A stretch of 6,494 bases of DNA from the NCBI GenBank assembly GCA_949747725.1, contig CATKFJ010000341.1:1-6494 (forward strand), written 5' to 3'. The notes below the pieces were generated by a model. The model was given only the letters and a program-made list of their open reading frames with translations, was not told where the DNA came from and searched no databases. Shown one piece after another: positions 6,441 through 6,494 of the stretch. Every line of letters starts with the position of its first letter. The first letter of the stretch is position 1. This DNA comes from an uncultured bacterium. GTDB taxonomy: Bacteria; Bacillota; Clostridia; Christensenellales; Pumilibacteraceae. The position numbers were made by a program, and so were the translations under genes.

Positions 6441-6469
6441 CAGCCCGATACTGCGTTAAACTCGCTCGA

Positions 6470-6487
6470 CGTAGCGCATAGGCTACG
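6470..6487. repeat. Perfect 6-bp inverted repeat at the right edge
   Basis: CGTAGC (6470-6475) and GCTACG (6482-6487) flank the loop GCATAG. One mismatch outward, a further G-C pair can form. The flanks (ACTCGCTCGA on the left, ACTTCGC on the right) look like imperfectly matched arms of a longer palindrome, cut by the window edge. There is no T-tract, so it does not look like a terminator. It could be a REP- or MITE-like intergenic repeat. Confidence 0.4.
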
Positions 6488-6494
6488 ACTTCGC

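Noticed and set aside
1..6494. CRISPR array, tRNA or rRNA gene, insertion sequence or phage attachment site.
   Set aside because: Coding sequence fills nearly the whole window. The two non-coding stretches (70 and 86 bases) show no direct-repeat/spacer pattern, cloverleaf or transposase remnant.

Overview
The window holds two protein-coding genes on the + strand and almost nothing else. The first, already open at the left edge, is the C-terminal end of a BspA-type leucine-rich-repeat surface protein that closes with an InlB-type B-repeat. The second is complete: a very large predicted lipoprotein of 1948 residues. It has a lipobox signal peptide, a block of InlB/Listeria-Bacteroides-type repeats near the N-terminus, and then about 1600 residues of beta-rich, Asp/Tyr/Asn/Thr/Gly-rich sequence that matches no enzyme family I recognise.

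Organism: the strong AGGAGG ribosome binding site, the lipoprotein type, the combination of BspA-type LRR and Flg_new/InlB B-repeats, and mid-range GC with many CG dinucleotides all fit an uncultured gut Firmicute, probably a Clostridia or Christensenellales-like lineage. This is inference from style; no marker gene is present.

Layout: 1-491 is the LRR/B-repeat protein C-terminus. 492-561 is a 70-base gap with two overlapping, mutually exclusive hairpins and the ribosome binding site. 562-6408 is the giant lipoprotein. 6409-6494 is the 3' flank, with a GC-rich hairpin (possible weak terminator) and a second perfect 6-bp hairpin that may be the edge of an intergenic palindromic repeat.

Function: both proteins look like exported surface proteins made only of adhesion or scaffold modules. 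The short gap and shared orientation make co-transcription plausible, although a good sigma-70-type promoter match inside the first gene could also drive the second. The most interesting content is inside the lipoprotein. A degenerate repeat of about 67-86 residues with an L-D-G-x-G-N-A-x-Y core has at least six regularly spaced copies in the middle and several looser ones earlier. A separate duplication of about 68 residues lies at the extreme C-terminus. I see no catalytic motif, sortase signal, mobile element, RNA gene or CRISPR array.
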